A stretch of 64,000 bases of DNA from assembly GCF_900291985.1 (NCBI RefSeq), contig NZ_LT985980.1:2758001-2822000 (forward strand), given 5' to 3'. The notes under the pieces are model-generated. The model did not search any database and was not told the origin of the DNA. It saw only the letters and a program-made list of their open reading frames with translations. Position 1 is the first letter of the stretch. Every line of letters begins with the position of its first letter. Source of the DNA: Lysinibacillus timonensis (lineage in GTDB: Bacteria > Bacillota > Bacilli > Bacillales_A > Planococcaceae). Positions 18,111 to 26,884 of the stretch are shown in pieces. The position numbers and the translations under genes were made by a program.

Positions 18111-21100
18111 ATGACAAAACAAGAATCTAAACATCTTAGACAGACGGCTAAAATCGGAACAGCCTCGTTAATGTTAGCAAGTGCAGTAGTACCAACTTAT
18201 GTTGTGGATGTAGAAGTGGTTAAAGCATCAGAGCCAAATGCGGAATCAGATTTTCAATTTATTGAAGTGGATGGTAAGGCGGTTATCACAGGTTACACTT
18301 ATGAAGGTACATCAACAGATGTAGTTATACCGGATACTATCGCAGGATTACCAGTTGTTGGGATAGGGGAATTAGCTTTTGTAGATAGAGGTTTAACTTC
18401 TGTTGTATTGCCGGAGACTATTGAATTTATTGGACAATTAGCATTTGCGTCTAACCGATTAACAACAATAGATTTACCTGAAAATTTACTAGAAATGTAT
18501 TATGAAGCATTTTCTTATAATCTTCTAAATGATGTAACTATTCCACAAAGTATAAGGTTTTTAGAACATGATATCTTTATGGGTAACCCTAATTATGACT
18601 CCTCTGCTTCTGATTTCACTATAAGAGGATATACTGGTTCTCTTGCCGAGATTTATTCTACGTCTAATGGTTACAACTTTGTACCGATTGTACCGAACAC
18701 TGCACCTGTATCAACAGGAACAATTCCTGACAATGAAGTAGAAGCAACTGAAATGCTTAACATAGATTTGTCGCAATATTTTGAGGATGCAAATCATGAT
18801 TCGTTGACTTTTGAAGCAACTGTTTTAGAATCAGGTGCTACGATGCCAATTGTGGATAATGTGCTACAGTTTAGTGCTCCTATTGCAGGCACTTACACAA
18901 TATCAGTTAGAGCTACAGATGGTGAAGATTATTCAACAGCTTTAACTTTCACTGTAACTGTTGTTCATCCAAACACAGCACCAACAATTCAATCAATAAT
19001 CCCACCGCAAACGGCTGTAATTAATGAAGAATTCACATTAGACTTGTCTCAATTCTTCTTTGATGCAGAAAGTAATGGTGTGCGTTATGAGGTTGAAATA
19101 GACGACCCGAACCAAGCTTATACAGTAGATGATACAGGATTACTTCAATTCACAGGAAGTGTAGAGCGAGATTATACTGTTACAGCACGTGCTTATGATG
19201 ATAGAGATGCTTATTCTGAGGATTTAGTATTTACAATTGAAGTTTCTGCAGAAGAAGAAGTAGTAGTACCGCCTACAATCTCGTCATCTTTAGTAAATGG
19301 AACGGCTTATGTAAATAGTGTAACGCCTACTTTCACTATTGAAGGTGCGGATGCAGTAACTTATACATTCAATGGAGGTATTTCTCACGACGGTGTATCG
19401 CCTTTAGACGTAATGGGTATCTATGACTATACGGTCACTGCTACAAACGAAGCAGGAACAACTACTAAAACATATAGCTTCACAATAGTAGAGGGAGCGG
19501 TAACACCAACACCAATAACAACTCCTGTTTCAAAAGTTTCTGATATTAGTAGTGATTCAATACATTTAGGAACGAATACTACTATTGATGTTGCTAGTTT
19601 AGTTAGTGGTGATGTTGAATCATATGCTGTAACAACAGATAACATTAATGCTTTAATTACTATCGATCAACAAGGTGTACTTTCAATACATGGCCGTATA
19701 GAAGGGGAGACAAACGTCACTATTATTGTAATAGGTGAGGATAGAAGTAGTGTTCAATTCCAATTTACAGTACTTGTAACCCCTCCACTACCTGTACCAA
19801 TACCTGTCGGTGTTATTCAGGATATTCCAGATAATATTGTAAATGAAGAAGAGATAAAATTATTTGATTTAACACAATATTTTTCAGGGGACGTAGCTCA
19901 TTACGATTTACTTTCAGACAATGAGAATGTTTCGTTATCGATGGTACCGAATCGTGTACTCCAAGTAAGAGGGGTAACTGCAGGAACTTCTCTTGTAACT
20001 GTAACTGCAACAGGTTTAGACGGTTCACAACAAACAATCGATTTCATTGTAACGGTAGGACCAAATGAAAACACATTACCAACGCCTGTCAGTGTCATTA
20101 AACCTATCCTGGATACTGATTTATCTGTATCAGAATTAAAATCAATCAATTTAAGAGAGTATTTCTCAGGTGACATTGCATATTACACTTTACTGCAATC
20201 TACCGGTGAAGCTTTAGCCACTATTGGTCAAAATAGTACTCTAAACTTACAAGGTTTAACAGAGGGGTCTACAGTTATAACTGTAATAGCAACGGGATTA
20301 GATAATTTTTCACAATCAATTACATTCCTAGTAACAGTAGAACAAAATGAAGGTACTGCACCGGAATTAGTTTCAAATTCTAGAATAGCATTCAATGTAG
20401 AAAAAGGTTCGAATGAATCGATTAACTTAGAATCGCTATTTACAAGTTCTTCACCTGATAGTGTGACCTATGAAATTGTAAGTCAAGATGATTCATCTGC
20501 TGTAACGGCTACAATTGACTCAGCTATCCTTACACTAACTGGGGTAGAAAAAGGTGTAGGTGAAGTGAAAGTTCGTGCAAAGAACGATAGTGGTGAAAGT
20601 CCTATTCTAACTGTCCTTGTAAAGGTTCTTGAAGAGAATGAAGTGGTAACACCTTCAATTCCGCCAGTGAGTGAAAGTAATGTATCGAATTTAACTATTG
20701 TAGGTTTAGATCAGACACGTCAGGTTTCATTAAATTCATTATTAACGGGATTTGATCCAGAAACAATGGCAGTAAACGTGACAAGTACAAACAATGATAC
20801 ATTAGAAATTAATTTCGACGGAACTAATCAAGTACTCAACTTAACATCGTTAAGAAAAGGATTAACAACCATAAGTCTTACAGCTTCAGATTTGGATGGT
20901 AACCATGTAGAAGTAAATTATGTTGTTGATGTTCAAGTAACACCAAACTTTGATATCGGGTCAATCAACGATGGAGAAATTTCTGCAGCGGAAGCAGAGT
21001 CCTATGTTGTACCATTAGACGAAGTATTTAGAGATGTGGTAAACCCTGATGAGATTGTGAACTATGTAGTAGGGGTAACAAGGAAAACACAACCACAACA

Positions 21101-22391
21101 AGTTGCACAGATTCAACCGTTTACTATGTTAGCTAGTCTAGAATCGATATTACCACCTATGGTAGCCACAGCTTTATCTGAATCTAGTCCTTCGGGCATC
21201 GTTGTACCGGCAGGTGTTCCTAATTACACTGTTTATGATGATGGAACATTAAAACTTCAAATCATCAATCATATGTTAGTAGCAACTGGAGCAGATGAAG
21301 GCGAGTACGATATTACTGTACAAGCTGAAACATCAAACAATGAAAGGTCAGTTGTTGTACCCTTCACCTTGAAAGTAACAGATATAACAGGTACTGATGA
21401 TGGTAGTGATGTTGTTGATGATAACGATACAGGCTCAGGTGGTACAACTAACGATAACGATGATGATAATGGTTCGGGCGGAAGTGGTTCTTCTAACAGT
21501 GGAGGTTCAAATACTCCAACTGAAAAAACGTTAGAAGAAAAGCTGTCTGATATTATAGTATCAATTGAAGAACAAGAAAACGGACTCGTTCTTAATGTGG
21601 AAAATGAGCAAGGAATATCTGAAAAGTTAACACTTACATTAACGAAAGACGGTACTTTTATCGCTGCAGGAAATGTAAAAGTAAAATTAGACGATGTGAA
21701 TATCAACATTAAAGACTTCTCGGATAAAAGAGCGGTACGACTTGACGATAAAGTTTTAGATACTGTACCCCATTATTCGGAAACAGGTTCCTTATCAATT
21801 ACAACTAAGGATTTAAATGATATCTTAATCACAGATAGAGTACCAGAACCATTTACTGATATTAAAGACACAGATTACTTTAAGCAAGAAGTAGAAGATT
21901 TATATAATAATATTTTAACAGTTGGTACTACTTCTACGACTTATAGCCCTAACGCACCGATCACCCGTGGTCAGTTTGCGGGAATGATTTCAAAAGCGTT
22001 AGAATTAGAGACATCTACTCCAGTAACGTTTAAGGATATTGAAAACCACTGGTATGCTCAAGGTGTACAGGCATTATATGAAGCCGGTATCATTGATGGT
22101 TACGAAAATGGTAGCTTTGGTGGGCAAGATCATTTAACTCGTCAACAATCTATGGCAATTATTGGTAAAATGCTAGAGCACACAGGTTTAGACATTTCTA
22201 GTGATTATCAAATTGAAGTAGATGATTATGAAAAGATCAGTCCGTATGCTAGGAAAGCAATCAACTATTTAGCGGAAAAAGGAGTATTGATTCAAGGAGA
22301 GGGTATTAACTTTAACCCTTCCAATGATTTAACTCGTGGTCAAATGGCAGGGGTCCTAATGAAAGCTTTAGAATTAACAGATTGGTATTAA
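18111..22391 (+). CDS. S-layer-anchored surface protein: BspA-type LRR, cadherin/Ig-like repeats, three SLH domains
   Basis: A 1426-residue secreted protein with a signal peptide ending near VVKASEP (about residue 36). BspA/LRR_5-type repeats follow (about 60-175: VVGIGELAFVDRGLTSVVLP). Then come many 80-110-residue cadherin- or Ig-like modules, several with the phrase LDLSQYFxDA or NLREYFSGDIAYY. An Asp/Gly/Ser-rich linker (about 1100-1140) leads to three C-terminal SLH domains (about 1245-1425: FTDIKDTDYF, FKDIENHWYAQG, ITRGQFAGM, LTRGQMAGVLMKALEL). SLH domains bind pyruvylated wall polymer, so this protein is displayed on the wall. A structured terminator precedes it. Confidence 0.9.
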   Translation: MTKQESKHLRQTAKIGTASLMLASAVVPTYVVDVEVVKASEPNAESDFQFIEVDGKAVITGYTYEGTSTDVVIPDTIAGLPVVGIGELAFVDRGLTSVVLPETIEFIGQLAFASNRLTTIDLPENLLEMYYEAFSYNLLNDVTIPQSIRFLEHDIFMGNPNYDSSASDFTIRGYTGSLAEIYSTSNGYNFVPIVPNTAPVSTGTIPDNEVEATEMLNIDLSQYFEDANHDSLTFEATVLESGATMPIVDNVLQFSAPIAGTYTISVRATDGEDYSTALTFTVTVVHPNTAPTIQSIIPPQTAVINEEFTLDLSQFFFDAESNGVRYEVEIDDPNQAYTVDDTGLLQFTGSVERDYTVTARAYDDRDAYSEDLVFTIEVSAEEEVVVPPTISSSLVNGTAYVNSVTPTFTIEGADAVTYTFNGGISHDGVSPLDVMGIYDYTVTATNEAGTTTKTYSFTIVEGAVTPTPITTPVSKVSDISSDSIHLGTNTTIDVASLVSGDVESYAVTTDNINALITIDQQGVLSIHGRIEGETNVTIIVIGEDRSSVQFQFTVLVTPPLPVPIPVGVIQDIPDNIVNEEEIKLFDLTQYFSGDVAHYDLLSDNENVSLSMVPNRVLQVRGVTAGTSLVTVTATGLDGSQQTIDFIVTVGPNENTLPTPVSVIKPILDTDLSVSELKSINLREYFSGDIAYYTLLQSTGEALATIGQNSTLNLQGLTEGSTVITVIATGLDNFSQSITFLVTVEQNEGTAPELVSNSRIAFNVEKGSNESINLESLFTSSSPDSVTYEIVSQDDSSAVTATIDSAILTLTGVEKGVGEVKVRAKNDSGESPILTVLVKVLEENEVVTPSIPPVSESNVSNLTIVGLDQTRQVSLNSLLTGFDPETMAVNVTSTNNDTLEINFDGTNQVLNLTSLRKGLTTISLTASDLDGNHVEVNYVVDVQVTPNFDIGSINDGEISAAEAESYVVPLDEVFRDVVNPDEIVNYVVGVTRKTQPQQVAQIQPFTMLASLESILPPMVATALSESSPSGIVVPAGVPNYTVYDDGTLKLQIINHMLVATGADEGEYDITVQAETSNNERSVVVPFTLKVTDITGTDDGSDVVDDNDTGSGGTTNDNDDDNGSGGSGSSNSGGSNTPTEKTLEEKLSDIIVSIEEQENGLVLNVENEQGISEKLTLTLTKDGTFIAAGNVKVKLDDVNINIKDFSDKRAVRLDDKVLDTVPHYSETGSLSITTKDLNDILITDRVPEPFTDIKDTDYFKQEVEDLYNNILTVGTTSTTYSPNAPITRGQFAGMISKALELETSTPVTFKDIENHWYAQGVQALYEAGIIDGYENGSFGGQDHLTRQQSMAIIGKMLEHTGLDISSDYQIEVDDYEKISPYARKAINYLAEKGVLIQGEGINFNPSNDLTRGQMAGVLMKALELTDWY

Positions 22392-22531
22392 ACTGTTATT
22401 AATCATTGTAAAATAGTAATTCACTATTTCCTTTATCTAGTGTTAAATAGAGGAATGAATAAACATGTATTTCCTGCTATAATTATTCGCAGACTATTAT
22501 AGTATTGTAATGTAACTATGATTGATTTATC

Positions 22532-22600
22532 AGCCTTTGGGGAGTTGATTGTAAGAATGGTTTTTCTATTCAAATACAATTCTACCTCGAAGGCTTTTTA
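22532..22600 (+). terminator. Likely terminator after SLH protein gene
   Basis: Stem agcctt (22532-22537) with aaggct (22590-22595), inner pairing around ttgattgtaagaat / attctacaa-like bases, then ttttta. The rest of the 367-bp gap (22392-22758) shows nothing else. Confidence 0.5.
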
Positions 22601-22758
22601 TTGAGTTGCTCCATTTGTTGTATATATAGGACGTTTATATTCTATGATTATATTATTTGATTAGAGGAGAATAATGAAAAGCTCCTAAGCAGTTGACGTG
22701 TACATAAAAAGGAAATTCCTTAAGCTTACTACAAAATAATTTCAATAGCATCTCATAT

Positions 22759-22956
22759 CTATTCCTTACTTTTCTGTTCCGTTCGAAATTGATCTAAACA
22801 CTCTTTACATATACAATGTTTTCTTCTACTCTCATTGGGCACTAAATGGAAAATTTCTTTGGAGAATTCCTCACCATAGCACCAACAGTTACCTTCCTTA
22901 CTATTCACCATGCAATCATTTGTTTTTTTGCATAAGGGACAGTATTTATTCGACAT
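22759..22956 (-). CDS. Cysteine-rich CWC family protein
   Basis: A 65-residue protein from ATG 22956, behind AGGGAGGA. Eight cysteines are present, in CPLCKKTNDC, CWC and CICKECL arrangement: the CPxCxxxNxC...CWC...CxCxxC plan of the cysteine-rich CWC family, which probably binds zinc. Function is not known. Monocistronic. Confidence 0.8.
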   Translation of the reverse strand: MSNKYCPLCKKTNDCMVNSKEGNCWCYGEEFSKEIFHLVPNESRRKHCICKECLDQFRTEQKSKE

Positions 22957-23256
22957 AGTAAAATCCTCCCTCTCATATATCAATTAAGCGCACAGAAATG
23001 TACATTAAATATTTTACCTCAATCAATGTAGAAGAAAATGTCTACCTTTCGAGATATGTTACCTCTCCTATAATAATAATAGCTAGTGGTCGTAATAAGA
23101 TGCTACTGGCTTTTATGCGTATACAAAGTAACGAAATGGATGATTCATAACGAGTACAGGTCAGTTGTATCTTTTTAGAGCGATTCGTCATAAGTCTATG
23201 TGTTTAGAAAAAGCCTACATATAATAGGATAAAGTTTAAACCTTGATGGGTGGTGA

Positions 23257-23721
23257 ATGAAAATCGTATCTTATCCGCCGAATCCTAGAAGGAGACCTTC
23301 TGGGCCAACAAATCATCTTCCGATGCGAATGCCAGACGAAGCTTATTTTTACCCGAATGAAATGAGAAGGCAGGGCAACCCGTATAGCAACCGTGGTCAA
23401 AACCGAATACCGGATGAAGCTTATTTTTATCCGGACTATATGCAAATGCAAGATATTCCGTACGGTTACCAAGGTCAAATGAGAAGGCCGAATCAATCGC
23501 GTGCTTATCCGGATCATATGAGAAGGCAGTCAGAAATGAACCCTCCAATGTATCAAGGAGGGCAGCAACATCCTAATGCTCAGTACCCACAACGCGCACC
23601 TTCGCGATTGGAACGATTACCAGATCAGTTAAATACAATTATGGGGCATATGGGGACGATTCAAAGTGGAGTTAATATGTTGAGACAATTCGGATCTTTT
23701 TTAACCATGTTTAGAAGATAA
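23257..23721 (+). CDS. Proline/tyrosine/arginine-rich repeat protein (YqfQ/YppG-like)
   Basis: A 154-residue basic protein. Residues about 22-90 hold three diverged repeats of about 34 residues, with PDEAYFYPNEMRRQGNPY, PDEAYFYPDYMQMQDIPY and a shorter NQSRAYPDHMRRQ. The C-terminus (LPDQLNTIMGHMGTIQSGVN then MLRQFGSFL) is amphipathic and resembles the tails of YqfQ/YppG-type proteins of spore formers. A spore-surface role is possible but not shown. A perfect hairpin follows. Confidence 0.65.
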   Translation: MKIVSYPPNPRRRPSGPTNHLPMRMPDEAYFYPNEMRRQGNPYSNRGQNRIPDEAYFYPDYMQMQDIPYGYQGQMRRPNQSRAYPDHMRRQSEMNPPMYQGGQQHPNAQYPQRAPSRLERLPDQLNTIMGHMGTIQSGVNMLRQFGSFLTMFRR

Positions 23722-23743
23722 CGAAACGTTCCTGCAATCAGAA

Positions 23744-23776
23744 AAGAGTCGACCTAATTCATAGAGGTCGACTCTT
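23744..23776. terminator. Bidirectional terminator
   Basis: Perfect 12-bp stem aagagtcgacct (23744-23755) with aggtcgactctt (23765-23776). T-rich exit is better on the minus strand (ttttct), for the 26160-23797 operon; it also sits after the plus-strand gene. Confidence 0.75.
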
Positions 23777-23796
23777 GATAATGTAGACAGCAACGT

Positions 23797-24036
23797 TTAT
23801 TTCTTCTTATTCTTTAATTTTTCAATGAGATTTTGTACTTCTACTTTCTTCACAATCGTTTCTTCCGTTAATACACGAATGGTTCCATCTTCATCAATGC
23901 TCACGATATCTCCTTCGTTCAAAGGGGACGTTATGTTTTCTTTCGGCACTTGTAATTGTTGGGATTCGTCTCCCTTTAATAGAAATACATACATGTCCTT
24001 TTCAATGCGATCTAATGTATATTGTTTCGTTGTCAT
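23797..24036 (-). CDS. DUF3006 family protein
   Basis: A 79-residue protein from ATG 24036, which overlaps the upstream TGA by four bases; a GTG at 24048 is a possible longer start. The pattern YTLDRIEKDMYVFLL and NEGDIVSIDEDGTI is that of DUF3006, small beta-rich proteins usually encoded right after ComEC-like hydrolases, as here. Function unknown; it probably partners the hydrolase. Confidence 0.8.
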   Translation of the reverse strand: MTTKQYTLDRIEKDMYVFLLKGDESQQLQVPKENITSPLNEGDIVSIDEDGTIRVLTEETIVKKVEVQNLIEKLKNKKK

Positions 24037-25415
24037 TCGCAAGCCCACCCATCTTTGTCTCGATCCATTTTCGATTGGTATGCCGGATCATTTTCGCTAA
24101 CCCCTGCCGGATACACTTTGCGTAATTCAGTACAATTTTTAAAGTTTGTTTGTCCTTGTGTTGCTGGCGGTGTTGCAGGTTGTGTTGTTTTAGGTTGTGT
24201 CGCCGGTGGACTAGCTGCTGGTTTTTCCGCTGTTTCAGATGGACTTGGCACAGGTCGATCACAGGAAGTATTCACATCATACGTCACGCCGTTCGTTGAT
24301 ACAGTAATATTACAATGAAAAGGAGTACGATACACCTCAGCCCCAAGATTTGTTAACCGATTCACAACAGAACCATCAGGATGACCATATGAATTATCTT
24401 TACCGTAACTTAAAATGGCCACTTCTGGTTGAACTTCATTTAAAAAAGAAGCAGATGAGCTTGTATCCGAACCATGGTGTCCTGCTTTTAAAACCGTAGC
24501 AGCGACATTATTGTTTGATACTATTGAACTTTCAATGCCCGTATCGGCATCACCCATTAGTAAAAACGACACTTTATTATAAATGAATTGGAGAACAATG
24601 GATGCATCGTTGTTGTCGCTCGCATCATCGTTCGCATATAGCACATTTGTTTTTAATATGCTATCGAGTGGAAAAGTATCGCCAGTAGATGGCACGATAT
24701 AGTTAATATTTTTTGAATCCACTAAGGATAATAAATCTGAATACGTTTCGGTTGTGTGCGCTTTTCCGCTATCAATCAATTGTCCCACTTGGATGGAATT
24801 GAGGACATCAATTAAGCCACCAATATGATCGGCATCCGGATGCGTTGCGACGACGTAATCTAATTTGGATATACCTTTTGAGTTTAGATAGGACACTACA
24901 TCATCGCCCGCGCTTTTTGGACCACCATCCACTAACATCGTCTTTCCATTAGGCGCTACAATTAGAGTCGAGTCTCCTTGCCCAACATCAATGAAATGGA
25001 CCGTTAACTCTCCACCCGCACTCGTTGTGTTAGAGGGTGATGTTGTTTGTTCTTCATCGGTTTCTGTTTCCGTTGCCACTTCTTCGGCTGGTTCAGTTGT
25101 TTCCTCCTGATCAGTTTCGGGTGCAATTTCTTCTACTGTTTGCTGTTCATTTAAAGCAGCATTATTTGTTTCGATATCCTTAGAAGGATCGGTAAACGCA
25201 ACAGCGAAAATAAAACTGATAATGAATCCAGCAGCAGCTATCCAGCCGGGCTTTGAAAGGGTCACTTTTCCCTTACTTCGTTGAACCATTTGATAGGCTC
25301 CAAACAAGAAAACAAGTAATCCAATCCATGCCAATGGTGTAATCGCTAGGAACGATAAAATGCTAATGAGAGCAATAATGAGTAATATCCATTTTAAAAT
25401 GTACAATTTATTCAC
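24033..25415 (-). CDS. ComEC/Rec2-like metallo-beta-lactamase-fold hydrolase with C-terminal Excalibur domain
   Basis: A 460-residue protein. Three hydrophobic segments (about residues 7-45 and 58-75) are followed by an acidic Thr/Glu-rich linker (about 80-125) and a metallo-beta-lactamase domain of ComEC type (about 128-380): FIDVGQGDSTLI, the metal site THPDADHIGG, LLMGDAD and KAGHHGS. A Pro/Thr linker then leads to an Excalibur calcium-binding domain (FKNCTELRKVYPAGV, DRDKDGWACE). There is no ComEC channel domain, so it is not the competence pore; an extracellular nuclease or phosphodiesterase is likely. Start: GTG 25415, or TTG 25406, which is better placed to GAGGTG. Confidence 0.88.
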   Translation of the reverse strand: MNKLYILKWILLIIALISILSFLAITPLAWIGLLVFLFGAYQMVQRSKGKVTLSKPGWIAAAGFIISFIFAVAFTDPSKDIETNNAALNEQQTVEEIAPETDQEETTEPAEEVATETETDEEQTTSPSNTTSAGGELTVHFIDVGQGDSTLIVAPNGKTMLVDGGPKSAGDDVVSYLNSKGISKLDYVVATHPDADHIGGLIDVLNSIQVGQLIDSGKAHTTETYSDLLSLVDSKNINYIVPSTGDTFPLDSILKTNVLYANDDASDNNDASIVLQFIYNKVSFLLMGDADTGIESSIVSNNNVAATVLKAGHHGSDTSSSASFLNEVQPEVAILSYGKDNSYGHPDGSVVNRLTNLGAEVYRTPFHCNITVSTNGVTYDVNTSCDRPVPSPSETAEKPAASPPATQPKTTQPATPPATQGQTNFKNCTELRKVYPAGVSENDPAYQSKMDRDKDGWACE

Positions 25416-25416
25416 C

Positions 25417-26160
25417 TCATGAGTTTAAAATCTTTTGTTTTTCTAGTTGAAATTCTTCCTCAGTGAGGATGCCTTGTTCACGAAGCTTCCCAATTTGTTC
25501 AAGTTGATTGTATTTATCGTCTGAGGACGAAGGGGTATCCGAAGCGGAAGCAGATCTCGTCCTAGGTTTACTCTTAGTCGTAACTTGTTTAGATTCGTGC
25601 ATCTTTGTTCGAACTGTATTTAAAAATTGCTTGAATTGATCGTCATTTACGATGTCATCAAAAATTTTCCGAGACCTTCCATAATCAATTAATAACTCTT
25701 TCTGTCCTAAACCATCAGGAGCAAGAGAAATGCCATTTATTTTACGATAATCCAATTGTTCTGTATATTCGCCTTGGCCAATACCACTTGTCACAAAAAT
25801 AAGATTCTCGCTTGTAGCAATGAGCAATCCCTTAATTTCTCTATTCTTCGTTTTGTCGTATTCTGCTGGGATAGCAATTAACACATCTTCATATGGGGAT
25901 TTCACGAATTCTTCGAAATAAAAGATTGCCTTTTTATATAGAGAAAAATTCATTCGGTTGGTGATGGAAGATAGGCCAAAGTACTTTTCGATTAGTTGTT
26001 TTTCATATGCTTCTTTTTCAGCTTTTTGTTCAAGGGCAAGCCTTCGCTTTTCTTCTTTTTCCTTCCGTTTTTCTTCCTTTAAAAGTAGAGCTCTTTCTTT
26101 TTCTTCTTCAGATATATAATTAGTGCCTAATAACTTTTTAAAAAAACTCAAATCATTCAA
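25417..26160 (-). CDS. PH-like domain protein with N-terminal coiled coil and C-terminal SHOCT domain
   Basis: A 247-residue soluble protein. Residues about 18-60 form a highly charged coiled coil (KEEKRRLALEQKAEKEAYEK). A bacterial PH-like domain lies at about 85-195 (GLLIATSENLIFVT, YRKINGISLAPDG). A Ser-rich linker precedes a SHOCT helix hairpin (LEQIGKLREQGILTEEEFQLEK). SHOCT domains are short oligomerisation or tethering modules. First gene of a three-gene operon with the ComEC-like hydrolase. Role unknown. Confidence 0.8.
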   Translation of the reverse strand: MNDLSFFKKLLGTNYISEEEKERALLLKEEKRKEKEEKRRLALEQKAEKEAYEKQLIEKYFGLSSITNRMNFSLYKKAIFYFEEFVKSPYEDVLIAIPAEYDKTKNREIKGLLIATSENLIFVTSGIGQGEYTEQLDYRKINGISLAPDGLGQKELLIDYGRSRKIFDDIVNDDQFKQFLNTVRTKMHESKQVTTKSKPRTRSASASDTPSSSDDKYNQLEQIGKLREQGILTEEEFQLEKQKILNS

Positions 26161-26464
26161 CTCCTTCGAAATAAGTATTATATAGGGAACTAAATATATT
26201 TTTTAGTGCTGCTTTTACTAATGAAAGAAAATCACTTAAAAAATGCGATTATTGATTATTGTGTTGAAATCAAAAAACAATATACTAAAATCGATGAGAG
26301 GAATTTTGTAATTCATTTATAACTTAGCACGACAAGTTCGTTGTTCACTTAAGGCAAACTAATTACAATAAGAAAGAAATCATAAAATATATATTCTTTT
26401 GGATGGGATTGAAAATTTGCAAAATTAAAAAATTAAAGTTATAATTAACTACTTTCTTTTTTAC

Positions 26465-26493
26465 GTATATATTTCACTTTCCTGCGCATTCTA
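26465..26493 (+). promoter_or_regulatory. Sigma-G promoter of the SASP gene
   Basis: GTATA (26465-26469), a 17-base spacer, and CATTCTA (26487-26493). This fits the sigma-G (forespore) consensus GHATR-N17/18-CATNHTA. It gives a short leader with AAGGAGG at 26501. The rest of the 334-bp gap (26161-26494) is AT-rich with nothing else clear. Confidence 0.75.
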
Positions 26494-26515
26494 ATTGCAC
26501 AAGGAGGTGAGAGAC

Positions 26516-26728
26516 ATGGCATCAAACAACAACGGTAACTCAAACAAACTTCTAGTTCCTGGTGCTAACCAAGCGTTAGACCAAATGAAATTTGAGATTG
26601 CACAAGAGTTTGGTGTTCAACTCGGACCAGATGCGTCATCTCGTGCTAACGGATCAGTCGGAGGAGAAATTACTAAACGCCTAGTGCAAATGGCTGAATC
26701 ACAATTACGTGGTACTCAAGGACAATAA
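26516..26728 (+). CDS. Alpha/beta-type small acid-soluble spore protein
   Basis: A 70-residue protein from ATG 26516 behind AAGGAGGTGA. The two SASP signatures are intact: [14 protein letters not shown] (with the GPR protease site in KFEIAQEF) and [20 protein letters not shown]. These proteins coat spore DNA, hold it in A-like form and protect it from UV and chemicals, then supply amino acids at germination. The sigma-G promoter and a strong terminator make this a single-gene unit. Confidence 0.97.
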   Translation: MASNNNGNSNKLLVPGANQALDQMKFEIAQEFGVQLGPDASSRANGSVGGEITKRLVQMAESQLRGTQGQ

Positions 26729-26734
26729 TTAACT

Positions 26735-26769
26735 AAAGGTTGACCCAAAATTATTTGGGTCAACCTTTT
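26735..26769 (+). terminator. Rho-independent terminator after SASP gene
   Basis: aaaggttgacccaaa pairs with tttgggtcaacctt, followed by tttta. Confidence 0.9.
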
Positions 26770-26884
26770 TATAGTTCCCGATAAATGGAGAGTAATGATA
26801 TGACGGTAATGAGTAAACAATAAACAAATGAACCAATGAACTAACTAAACATAATAGATCTTTGACTTTAGGAGAATTTACATA

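Noticed and set aside
21269-21709. Minus-strand 146-residue Ser/Pro-rich frame inside the SLH gene
   Set aside because: Composition is just the complement of the Asp/Gly-rich linker; shadow.
24022-24318. Plus-strand 98-residue frame opposite the ComEC-like gene
   Set aside because: Shadow of the Pro/Thr linker of the minus-strand hydrolase.
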